Below, one piece after another: positions 1 to 3,853 of a stretch of DNA of 6,230 nucleotides (within the stretch, counting starts at the first letter, position 1; each line of letters opens with the position of its first letter). Position numbers and translations under genes: made by a program. Under the pieces are notes generated by a model. It was not told where the DNA came from. It ran no database searches and saw only the letters and a program-made list of their open reading frames with translations. The DNA comes from Bacteroidota bacterium (GTDB taxonomy: Bacteria; Bacteroidota; Bacteroidia; Chitinophagales; Chitinophagaceae). Where the stretch lies: positions 1 to 6,230 of the forward strand of contig JAGWTK010000240.1 of the NCBI GenBank assembly GCA_028876035.1, written 5' to 3'.

Positions 1-3
1 AAC

Positions 4-34
4 AAAAAAAGCAGTCCGGGTGTGGACTGCTTTT
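4..34 (-). terminator. Intrinsic terminator downstream of the tRNA 3' end
   Basis: An 11-bp perfect stem (7-17 with 24-34) closes a 6-nt loop. On the minus strand it ends in seven T (10 down to 4), and on the plus strand in four T, so it may work both ways but is better leftward. It lies just past the tRNA 3' fragment at 41-60 in the minus direction, so it is probably the original terminator of the target tRNA gene, left on the host side of the junction. Confidence 0.8.
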
Positions 35-38
35 CAGC

Positions 39-60
39 TGTGCGGAAGAGGAGATTCGAA
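39..60 (-). other. tRNA 3'-end fragment, probable attachment-site core
   Basis: Read on the minus strand, the segment divides exactly as a tRNA 3' end: T-loop TTCGAAT (60-54), T-stem 3' arm CTCCT (53-49), acceptor 3' arm CTTCCGC (48-42), discriminator A (41), then CA. The sequence upstream on that strand (CGAAA where AGGAG would be needed) does not pair, and no D or anticodon arm can be drawn, so only the last 20 or so bases of a tRNA are present. Elements that integrate into tRNA genes by tyrosine recombinases leave such a duplicated 3' end at the distal junction, with the intact tRNA at the other end. An acceptor of GCGGAAG type with discriminator A would suit a tRNA-Leu, but the isotype is a guess. 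Host DNA would be to the left and the element to the right. Confidence 0.65.
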
Positions 61-173
61 TTTCGTTACGGTTTAAACTCATAATCTATGCAGTTGGTTT
101 CCAGAACCCAGCTGGCCAGTCCTGGAAGTATGTTGGTATTCTTTGTCCGGGTTTGGTCTATATTGCGGCCGGG

Positions 174-467
174 CTATTTATGCGGGTGATCAAAAATTAG
201 TTTCCCAATGAACATAAGGGCAATCAATACGACTACCAGGTACAAAGGCCAGAATTGCAGCCAATATTTGCCGGTCCTTACCTGCTTTGTCAATTCCTTG
301 TCTTTGGCAATAGAAGATTCCAAGTCATTGCCAGGGCTAAAACGGCAGCCGCATTTTAAGCACGTGATCATTATGCTATTGCTGCCGATGGCCCCTGTCA
401 AAAGGGTCCAACCTTTCTTACCCGAGTGAACATCCTCCGATCCGCATTTTGGACACTTGATACTCAT
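174..467 (-). CDS. Small zinc-ribbon protein with C-terminal membrane segment
   Basis: A 97-aa protein of unknown role. Seen in the sequence: a zinc-ribbon pair, Cys5-x2-Cys8 near the start and Cys36-x2-Cys39 (with an extra Cys41), separated by a glycine-rich linker, then a charged stretch and one hydrophobic segment at about residues 70-92, ending in a short His-rich tail (DHPHK). The likely topology is a cytosolic zinc-binding head anchored in the inner membrane. It starts 2 bp after the stop of the beta-barrel-like gene, so the two are almost certainly co-transcribed leftward. There is no Shine-Dalgarno sequence. Similar zinc-ribbon heads occur in many uncharacterised bacterial proteins, and nothing here gives a specific function. 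Position next to the junction suggests element cargo. Confidence 0.8.
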   Translation of the reverse strand: MSIKCPKCGSEDVHSGKKGWTLLTGAIGSNSIMITCLKCGCRFSPGNDLESSIAKDKELTKQVRTGKYWLQFWPLYLVVVLIALMFIGKLIFDHPHK

Positions 468-469
468 GG

Positions 470-967
470 TTAAATTTTAAATCCAACAGTAATGGAAAAT
501 CCGTGGCTTGTCGATGTGGTAGTTGTGAAGGCCGGATAAATGGGTTTCGTTTTAAATGATGAATTAACGAGGCCGCCCGATAAAACCAGTTTTGACTTTC
601 CTTTGCCTATAGCTAGGCCCGCCTTTGCTTCAAAATATCCAGCTCCGTCTACCGGTCCAGAATATATTCCTTTACCAAAACGCGCACTTAAAAATGGACC
701 CACTTTGCTTTCTGGAATCGTAAAGATAATCTCCCCAAAAACGGGGATATAGTCATATTTATCTTTAGGGAACCTGGTATATCCGGCTCCTACGCCCAAG
801 GAAAGATATCGGATGTTCGCGCCGACAGAGAAAGATCCTTGTGCTTGTGCGTCAACGTTTGAAAATTTAAAAGCGCCGGCTGTAGGCATAAAGTATGCAG
901 ACCCTTTTTTCTGTGAGAATGCGACAACAGGAATTGCCGCTATTAATACCAGCATTTTTTTCAACAT
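470..967 (-). CDS. Exported beta-barrel-like outer-membrane protein
   Basis: A 165-aa protein with a clear Sec signal peptide: two lysines at 3-4, a hydrophobic core, and a likely cleavage near AFSQ at residues 16-19. The mature part (about 146 aa) is rich in glycine, aromatic residues and alternating hydrophobic and polar residues (for example the stretch around SFSVGANIRYLSLGVG), and ends in a strand-like GFSITVGFKI. This is the pattern of a small outer-membrane beta-barrel of Bacteroidota, of about eight strands by length. No catalytic motif is seen and the ligand or role is unknown. It is the first gene of a two-gene leftward unit with the zinc-ribbon gene. A phage-carried outer-membrane protein could alter the host surface or block superinfection, but that is inference. 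Confidence 0.8.
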   Translation of the reverse strand: MLKKMLVLIAAIPVVAFSQKKGSAYFMPTAGAFKFSNVDAQAQGSFSVGANIRYLSLGVGAGYTRFPKDKYDYIPVFGEIIFTIPESKVGPFLSARFGKGIYSGPVDGAGYFEAKAGLAIGKGKSKLVLSGGLVNSSFKTKPIYPAFTTTTSTSHGFSITVGFKI

Positions 968-1141
968 GGGATTAGGTTTATTTTCTGTTCATCGATAGGG
1001 TATTTTCCCCTACTGGTGTTATGTGTTTATTAACGATTTCGTTTATATATTGCTGTTACCCTTTATCGCTACTACCCGTCCGTTCCCTTGTACAACCCTA
1101 CAACATTAAACCGATGCCAACTCTCAAATGTGGCGAGTGCC
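968..1141. other. Intergenic region between repressor and cargo genes
   Basis: This 174-bp stretch should hold the promoter of the leftward cargo pair, but no exact TAnnTTTG box was found on the minus strand. A small inverted repeat, TAGGG (996-1000) with CCCTA (1008-1012), lies about 30 bp before the beta-barrel start and could be a protein-binding site. Further right, TTGTA and TACAA near 1088-1103 form another short inverted repeat, and GGG-containing motifs recur on the minus strand. No convincing terminator for the repressor was seen, so read-through from the repressor into the cargo genes is possible. Confidence 0.35.
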
Positions 1142-1642
1142 CTAACCTACACTCGTGTCCACTCTTATCCCTCCCCCTACCTTTTCGGCTAACAGTTTGC
1201 CCAGACGTTGCCGTAGGTCAGAAGCTTTTTTCGAGTTCCCAGCCGCACCAACCTCCACCGCATAATCGAAAAACACTTTCTGATAAGCCAGGGTTGCTCC
1301 CGAAACTTCCAAAAGCATCCTTAAACTAACCCGGTCAGCCTTCACTTCTTCCAGCTCAGCTTCTAGGGATTCAACACGCTGCTTAAGAAGCGCGATGTAG
1401 TCATCAGTGTATTTTGAATTCTCTGTAGCCTGTGGTTTGTTTTTACCCGGCAATGAAAGTGGAATATTTTCCGTTTTACTGGAAAGCCAGCTTTCCACTT
1501 TTACGTAGTCTTCCCCGTTAGGACGAGTTCCCTTTTCCCATTTATAGATATTGTCCTTGTTAACGCCCAAAATCTCGGCTAGAGCCTCAGCAGTAAGCCT
1601 CAGAGCCTTTCTTTTCGCGCGTATTTCGTCACCTGTAAACAT
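1142..1642 (-). CDS. XRE-family helix-turn-helix phage repressor with coiled coil
   Basis: A 166-aa DNA-binding protein, probably the lysogeny repressor. Residues about 4-55 form an XRE/Cro-CI type helix-turn-helix: an RAKRKALRLTAEALAEILGV core followed by the recognition-helix region NKDNIYKWEKGTRP, the usual order for this fold. A polar linker (about 56-78) leads to a coiled coil at about 80-108 (LLKQRVESLEAELEEV), which probably mediates oligomerisation. There is no S24 peptidase domain with Ser/Lys dyad, so induction by RecA-stimulated self-cleavage is unlikely. It is transcribed away from the small plus-strand gene at 1749, the classic cI/cro divergence. Start chosen at the only ATG before the HTH (1642); it sits next to a TTGATCAA palindrome (1642-1649). 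The family assignment is firm; the repressor role is inferred from position. Confidence 0.88.
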   Translation of the reverse strand: MFTGDEIRAKRKALRLTAEALAEILGVNKDNIYKWEKGTRPNGEDYVKVESWLSSKTENIPLSLPGKNKPQATENSKYTDDYIALLKQRVESLEAELEEVKADRVSLRMLLEVSGATLAYQKVFFDYAVEVGAAGNSKKASDLRQRLGKLLAEKVGGGIRVDTSVG

Positions 1643-1669
1643 TGATCAAAGTCAATTAATGAGAAATAT

Positions 1670-1688
1670 TTTCCGATTATTTTGGAAA
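1670..1688. promoter_or_regulatory. Candidate operator overlapping the rightward promoter
   Basis: TTTCC (1670-1674) and GGAAA (1684-1688) form a perfect 5-bp inverted repeat with a 9-bp spacer. The right half overlaps the TTTG -33 element of the rightward promoter, where a repressor would block it. A further pair of direct AAAACGAA repeats (1720-1727 and 1737-1744, 17 bp apart) lies between the promoter and the next start. Binding by the adjacent XRE protein is inference. Confidence 0.35.
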
Positions 1689-1713
1689 TTGGAATCTTTT
1701 TCTACTATATTTG
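1681..1713 (+). promoter_or_regulatory. Bacteroidota-type promoter driving the early rightward genes
   Basis: TTTG at 1681-1684 and TATATTTG at 1706-1713, separated by 21 bp, match the Bacteroidota primary sigma consensus (TTTG, 19-21 bp, TAnnTTTG) at every fixed position. It lies in the divergent repressor/cro gap, with a predicted start of transcription around 1720 and a leader of about 28 nt before ATG 1749. No other full-consensus rightward promoter was found in the window. Confidence 0.7.
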
Positions 1714-1748
1714 AATCCGAAAACGAAACGGAAATCAAAACGAATATA

Positions 1749-1964
1749 ATGAATCTGAAAGAAACAGTCCGCCGCAGCCTTGAATGCAACAGGGGTTACG
1801 CTTGGGTGATGTTGGCTCTGGATTGCTCATTCAGTGCAGCCAGGGATAAAGTGAAGCGTAATTCTGATGATTTGACTAAGGCGTCAATGATGGTTGTACT
1901 CAGGAAGGAGTTTGGACTTACCGACGAAGAGATTTTGCAGGGTCAACCAGAAGCACAAAGCTAA
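1749..1964 (+). CDS. Small Cro-like or early regulatory protein
   Basis: A 71-aa protein starting at MNLKETVRRS. The reading frame stays open upstream into the repressor gene, but the promoter at 1681-1713 lies inside that extension, so ATG 1749 is the likely start. The protein is mostly helical and compact: an N-terminal helix, a Cys/Ala-rich middle (YAWVMLALDCSFSAARDKVK) and a C-terminal segment (LRKEFGLTDEEILQGQ). Helices of this spacing could form a winged or Cro-like HTH, but no HTH signature is clear. It is the first gene rightward of the repressor, which is where phages keep cro or an excision or anti-repressor gene. Function is inferred from position only. Confidence 0.7.
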   Translation: MNLKETVRRSLECNRGYAWVMLALDCSFSAARDKVKRNSDDLTKASMMVVLRKEFGLTDEEILQGQPEAQS

Positions 1965-1986
1965 TACGGGGAAAACCCTTATGCAA
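1956..1986 (-). promoter_or_regulatory. Possible leftward promoter downstream of the cro-like gene
   Basis: On the minus strand TAGCTTTG (1963-1956) matches TAnnTTTG, and ATTG (1987-1984) lies 20 bp upstream as a three-of-four -33 element. A transcript from here would run antisense through the cro-like gene into the repressor gene, the arrangement of the establishment promoter pRE in lambda. About three chance -7 matches are expected in a window of this size on both strands, so this is weak. Confidence 0.25.
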
Positions 1987-2014
1987 TAGTAAGCACATTA
2001 AAATTTTGTAACCC

Positions 2015-2173
2015 ATGCTGAAAGTGATCTACAAGACGACCGATGCCAGCCGCCAGCAACAGGTGCGCGAGCTCGCTATCCGGTGGATTGACAACGAGTT
2101 GAAGCGCCAGGAGCGCCGCAGGCTTCAGCAGCAAAACCTTAGAAATGAAACTCGAAATCGGTCCAAGGCTTAG
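2015..2173 (+). CDS. Small basic protein of unknown function
   Basis: A 52-aa protein, MLKVIYKTTD at the start, then an Arg/Gln/Lys-rich amphipathic helix (residues about 12-50, with QEERRRLQQQ-like composition: ELKRQERRRLQQQN) ending in RNRSKA. It is strongly basic and could bind nucleic acid or pack as a helical hairpin; no family is recognised. It begins 50 bp after the cro-like gene and its last 29 bp overlap the next gene in another frame, typical of compact phage early operons. The GC-rich, codon-like composition and the overlap support it as real, but no homology can be claimed. Confidence 0.6.
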   Translation: MLKVIYKTTDASRQQQVRELAIRWIDNELKRQERRRLQQQNLRNETRNRSKA

Positions 2174-2378
2174 TCACGCCATTCAGGTTATTACCATCGC
2201 CCTGGGTATTGTGCTCGCGATTTTAATGAGCGGGTGCCAAAAAGAAGTAAGTGCAGAGACGAAATGTGGTAAAGTAGTAATGGTGATGACATTCACTGCC
2301 CGTGTTCAATACGATAGTCTGCATTTTGAAACGGTGAGTCGCAATGGTATGAAAACCGGCGATACCTACTGCAAATAA
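2145..2378 (+). CDS. Small lipoprotein-like or membrane-anchored protein
   Basis: A 77-aa protein. After a 12-residue start there is a hydrophobic segment (about 13-28) ending in LMSGC, with Cys31 as the possible lipidated residue. Met at -3 makes the lipobox (MSGC) imperfect but the overall shape is that of a lipoprotein signal. The remaining 46 residues are polar, with Cys41 and Cys76 that could form a disulfide outside the cytoplasm. It overlaps the preceding small gene by 29 bp, so the two are probably translationally coupled. Small phage lipoproteins include superinfection-exclusion proteins and outer spanins, but early-region position argues against a lysis role, and neither can be shown. 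Confidence 0.65.
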   Translation: MKLEIGPRLSHAIQVITIALGIVLAILMSGCQKEVSAETKCGKVVMVMTFTARVQYDSLHFETVSRNGMKTGDTYCK

Positions 2379-2382
2379 AAAA

Positions 2383-2402
2383 CCCGCAGGTGACGCTGCG
2401 GG
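2383..2402. terminator. GC hairpin between early genes, U-tract on the minus side
   Basis: CCCGCAG (2383-2389) pairs perfectly with CTGCGGG (2396-2402) around a 6-nt loop. Six A precede it, so the best U-tract is on the minus strand; on the plus strand the nearest T-run (2415-2420) is 12 bp past the stem. As a plus-strand terminator it should be weak and let transcription continue to the next gene; as a minus-strand terminator it is good. Confidence 0.6.
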
Positions 2403-2442
2403 CGGTATCAAGCATTTTTTCAAACACTTAAACGTAGAGCAA

Positions 2443-2859
2443 ATGTACAACAAAACCGACAATCCCTGCTTCTCCGAAGACGTGGCAAACTATCTTCTTG
2501 AGAATGGATTCACTCGCGTCCCTTCACTTCTTGATGATGGCGACAAGCAAATCTTTTTGCGAGATGAGTTGAGCATCATTGTACACCACGACAACCTTAC
2601 TGTCCTCGTGCAAGTAGATGCAGAACCAGGACAACGGATGCCACAGAACAAAGTAGTCAAAGCGCTTACTGGCATCTCCGATCTGAAATTGTTCGACTGG
2701 ATTCTTCTTTTCCATGCATTTCGGATCATCCGATTGAAACCCATCACGACAAAAGTGATGAAGGAAGGCGTGTCTTTCAATCCAGCGGAAGCACTCGAGA
2801 GCATCTTCAAGCACTTCCGGGTAACCGAGGATCACAACGCTGTCCCGACAAGCTACTAA
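2443..2859 (+). CDS. Soluble phage early protein of unknown function
   Basis: A 138-aa protein without signal peptide or membrane segment. It mixes helices and strands: an N-terminal acidic part (SEDVANYLLENGFTRVPSLL), a central strand-rich part (LSIIVHHDNLTVLVQVD), and a helical part around FDWILLFHAFRII with a basic flank. The C-terminal region (FNPAEALESIFKHFRVTE) is again helical. No catalytic motif or known family is recognised. The start ATG at 2443 follows an A-rich leader and a GC hairpin at 2383-2402. Two long overlapping minus-strand frames in the same span are Ser/Arg/Cys-biased and are taken as shadows. It sits in the rightward early run, 25 bp before the next gene. Confidence 0.75.
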   Translation: MYNKTDNPCFSEDVANYLLENGFTRVPSLLDDGDKQIFLRDELSIIVHHDNLTVLVQVDAEPGQRMPQNKVVKALTGISDLKLFDWILLFHAFRIIRLKPITTKVMKEGVSFNPAEALESIFKHFRVTEDHNAVPTSY

Positions 2860-2884
2860 TCACTCACCAATAAAATTGCTAACG

Positions 2885-3244
2885 ATGAATGACATTATCA
2901 CCGGCTGTATTCTTGCCACTGTACTAATCGGATGCTTTGCATATTTCCGGTTTGGTCCCGATAAAAAGGAAACTACTGAAACATCCTGGAAGGGTATGAC
3001 GCCCGCGCAAGGTTATTCAAAAATGATTGGTGTGATTGCCGATGCTAAGGAGCCACGTGACTTATATCAGCTGACTGGGATGGCGATAGACTTCCGTGTT
3101 CATTTTGCCGGCAAGATTTCCGAAAAAGAGATCGACGCCTATCTATACGATATCAATGCTGAGAAGGAGAAGAAGGCCAATGCATTGCTTCTTGAGCGAG
3201 TGCGCAATTGGCGGTCTCGACAGCAAAATCTTTCTACGGTTTAG
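2885..3244 (+). CDS. Small membrane-anchored protein of unknown function
   Basis: A 119-aa protein starting MNDIITGC. A TTG three codons upstream (2876) could also start it, but ATG 2885 is more natural and removes nothing of note. Residues about 3-21 form one hydrophobic segment (ITGCILATVLIGCFAYF), followed by a basic/polar stretch and a largely helical cytoplasmic or periplasmic domain; the region KISEKEIDAYLYDINAEKEKK is a likely amphipathic helix. No family is recognised. It is the last gene before the terminator at 3260-3289, closing the run of small early genes. Confidence 0.75.
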   Translation: MNDIITGCILATVLIGCFAYFRFGPDKKETTETSWKGMTPAQGYSKMIGVIADAKEPRDLYQLTGMAIDFRVHFAGKISEKEIDAYLYDINAEKEKKANALLLERVRNWRSRQQNLSTV

Positions 3245-3259
3245 GATTTAAGGGTAAAT

Positions 3260-3289
3260 GCCCTCGGTTTCCACCCAGGGCTCCTTTTT
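3260..3289 (+). terminator. Intrinsic terminator closing the small early genes
   Basis: GCCCTCGG (3260-3267) pairs with CCCAGGGC (3274-3281) with one C-C mismatch around a 6-nt loop, followed by TCC and five T (3285-3289). It lies 15 bp past the stop of the membrane-anchored gene and separates the protein-coding early run from the noncoding block. Confidence 0.75.
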
Positions 3290-3359
3290 AAATCGCATCA
3301 AGTTTCTTTCTCTTAATATCAGAAGATGGATCATTGTACTCGGGGGCTCTACTTAGAAA

Positions 3360-3400
3360 ATTAGCTCTTTGTTAGATAGGGTTTTGGTTTTAGGGTCCCC
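3360..3400 (+). repeat. T-rich motif, copy 1
   Basis: ATTAGCTCTTTGTT (3360-3373) followed by GTTTTGGTTTTAGGGTCCCC (3381-3400). Copy 2 at 3695-3723 has ATTAGTTCTTGTT and GTTTTTGTTTTTAGGCCCC with a shorter gap. Both copies lead directly into a GC-rich hairpin. The shared pattern suggests a common promoter, protein site or duplicated RNA 5' end. Confidence 0.4.
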
Positions 3401-3418
3401 ACCCGTTACGGCGGGTGG
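3399..3418 (+). other. GC-rich hairpin before the tRNA-like gene
   Basis: CCACCCG (3399-3405) pairs perfectly with CGGGTGG (3412-3418) around the 6-nt loop TTACGG. There is no U-tract, so it is not a terminator; it would sit 5 nt upstream of the tRNA-like acceptor stem and could be a precursor-processing or stabilising structure. Confidence 0.5.
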
Positions 3419-3423
3419 CATAC

Positions 3424-3530
3424 GGTGACGTAGCACAAGGGTAGTGCGTCGGTCCAATGGCTGCAGTTCTTCTGCGACTTAATGCAGTCAGTAAATCGGA
3501 TATCCCGGTTCGACCCCGGGCGGCATCACA
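3424..3530 (+). tRNA. tRNA-like gene with a 41-nt anticodon loop
   Basis: A cloverleaf can be drawn: acceptor GGTGACG (3424-3430) with CGGCATC (3521-3527; one G-U and one A-G mismatch), U8/A9, D-stem GCAC/GTGC (3433-3436, 3444-3447) with loop AAGGGTA, G26, anticodon stem TCGGT (3449-3453) with ATCGG (3495-3499; two G-U), a 4-nt variable loop, T-arm CCCGG-TTCGACC-CCGGG (3504-3520) and discriminator A3528, then CA. Conserved U8, A14, A21, T54-T55-C56, A58, C61 and a possible A15-U48 pair are all in place. The anticodon loop should be 7 nt but runs 3454-3494; inside it TGGCTGCA (3458-3465) pairs with TGCAGTCA (3483-3490). No position gives a normal U33 plus anticodon, so the isotype cannot be assigned. 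It may be an interrupted tRNA, a degenerate one, or a tRNA mimic. Confidence 0.5.
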
Positions 3531-3606
3531 AGATCACAGAGTATGCACAGTTGATCCTTTGGTCGAGTAAGCAACAGCCATGATGAAGAGCGCGACCATC
3601 CATTGC

Positions 3607-3638
3607 AAAGGGCCGGTCTTGGTCTCCGGCCCTTTTTT
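3607..3638 (+). terminator. Strong intrinsic terminator after the tRNA-like transcript
   Basis: A 10-bp perfect stem (3607-3616 with 3626-3635) including GGGCCGG/CCGGCCC closes a 9-nt loop and runs into six T (3633-3638). It is the best plus-strand terminator in the window and has no protein gene before it for more than 350 bp, which is direct support for a noncoding transcript ending here. Confidence 0.88.
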
Positions 3639-3694
3639 AAAAAGCTTGTTAGAGGTTGTATAGTACCAGTCAATCCCGGCTCAGCGGCACTGAG

Positions 3695-3723
3695 ATTAGT
3701 TCTTGTTTTTGTTTTTAGGCCCC
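3695..3723 (+). repeat. T-rich motif, copy 2
   Basis: ATTAGTTCTTGTT (3695-3707) running into GTTTTTGTTTTTAGGCCCC (3705-3723), related to copy 1 at 3360-3400 and again followed at once by a GC-rich stem (3721-3754). Confidence 0.4.
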
Positions 3724-3782
3724 GGCAGTAGAGAACAGCTATAAGTCTGCCGGGAGGATAGTCGGCCGGGTAGCAGCGGCCT
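3717..3782 (+). ncRNA. Compact structured RNA element upstream of recT
   Basis: AGGCC (3717-3721) can pair with GGCCT (3778-3782), enclosing a perfect stem CCGGCAG (3722-3728) with CTGCCGG (3747-3753) and an 18-nt loop; the 8-bp version CCCGGCAG/CTGCCGGG competes for C3721. A second CCGGG (3766-3770) offers an alternative partner. The perfect stems and nested order favour a real RNA structure, either a small RNA ending at the 3797-3821 hairpin or the regulatory leader of recT. No known riboswitch or ribozyme core was recognised. Confidence 0.4.
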
Positions 3783-3796
3783 CATTATAAACCAAA

Positions 3797-3821
3797 AAAG
3801 CCCGGAGCGAATCCGGGCTTT
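3797..3821. terminator. Hairpin terminator or attenuator just before recT
   Basis: AAAGCCCGG (3797-3805) pairs perfectly with CCGGGCTTT (3813-3821) around a 7-nt loop. On the plus strand only three T follow before CATTC, making it a weak terminator; on the minus strand the stem is followed by six T and is strong. It ends 32 bp before the recT start. Its 5' arm (CCCGG) could instead pair with CCGGG at 3750-3754 or 3766-3770, so an antiterminated form is possible. Confidence 0.6.
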
Positions 3822-3853
3822 CATTCAGCAACAAAGTAAAAATTCAGAATAGC

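Larger units (their letters stand above)
3290..3853 (+). other. Structured noncoding block between early genes and recT
   Basis: No credible protein gene lies here: the one long minus-strand frame (3488-3673) is the antisense of a tRNA-like T-arm. The block contains, in order, a first T-rich motif (3360-3400), a GC hairpin (3399-3418), a tRNA-like gene with an enlarged anticodon loop (3424-3530), a TGGTCG/CGACCA long-range stem (3560-3565 with 3593-3598), a strong terminator (3607-3638), a small CTCAG/CTGAG hairpin (3680-3694), a second copy of the T-rich motif (3695-3723), a compact nested stem (3717-3782) and a final hairpin (3797-3821). It looks like two noncoding transcription units, the second of which could also be the leader of recT. 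No known RNA family was recognised. Confidence 0.6.

Noticed and set aside
1021..1329. Plus-strand frame of 102 codons containing a CxxC-like KCGECPNLHSC stretch
   Set aside because: It overlaps the 3' part of the repressor gene on the other strand, the rest is Pro/Leu/Ser-rich low-complexity typical of an antisense frame, and no promoter or leader supports it.
1551..1748. N-terminal extension of the cro-like gene back to 1551
   Set aside because: It would overlap the repressor start antisense and contain the promoter at 1681-1713, so transcripts from that promoter could not encode it.
2440..2447. CAAATGTA (minus-strand TACATTTG) at the start of the 138-aa gene, and the same at 3858-3865 at recT
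   Set aside because: Each matches a leftward -7 box but has no -33 element at 19-21 bp; the sequence is explained by the A-rich context around ATG starts.
2490..2835. Two long minus-strand frames opposite the 138-aa gene
   Set aside because: The plus frame has ordinary protein composition and fits the rightward run; the minus frames overlap each other and lack leaders or promoters.
3580..3663. 27-codon frame MMKSATIHCK across the terminator
   Set aside because: It reads through the strong terminator hairpin and has no support beyond being open.
3488..3673. Minus-strand frame of 61 codons ending MPPGVEPGYPIY
   Set aside because: The GVEPG string is the usual antisense reading of a tRNA T-arm, and the frame runs across the terminator at 3607-3638.
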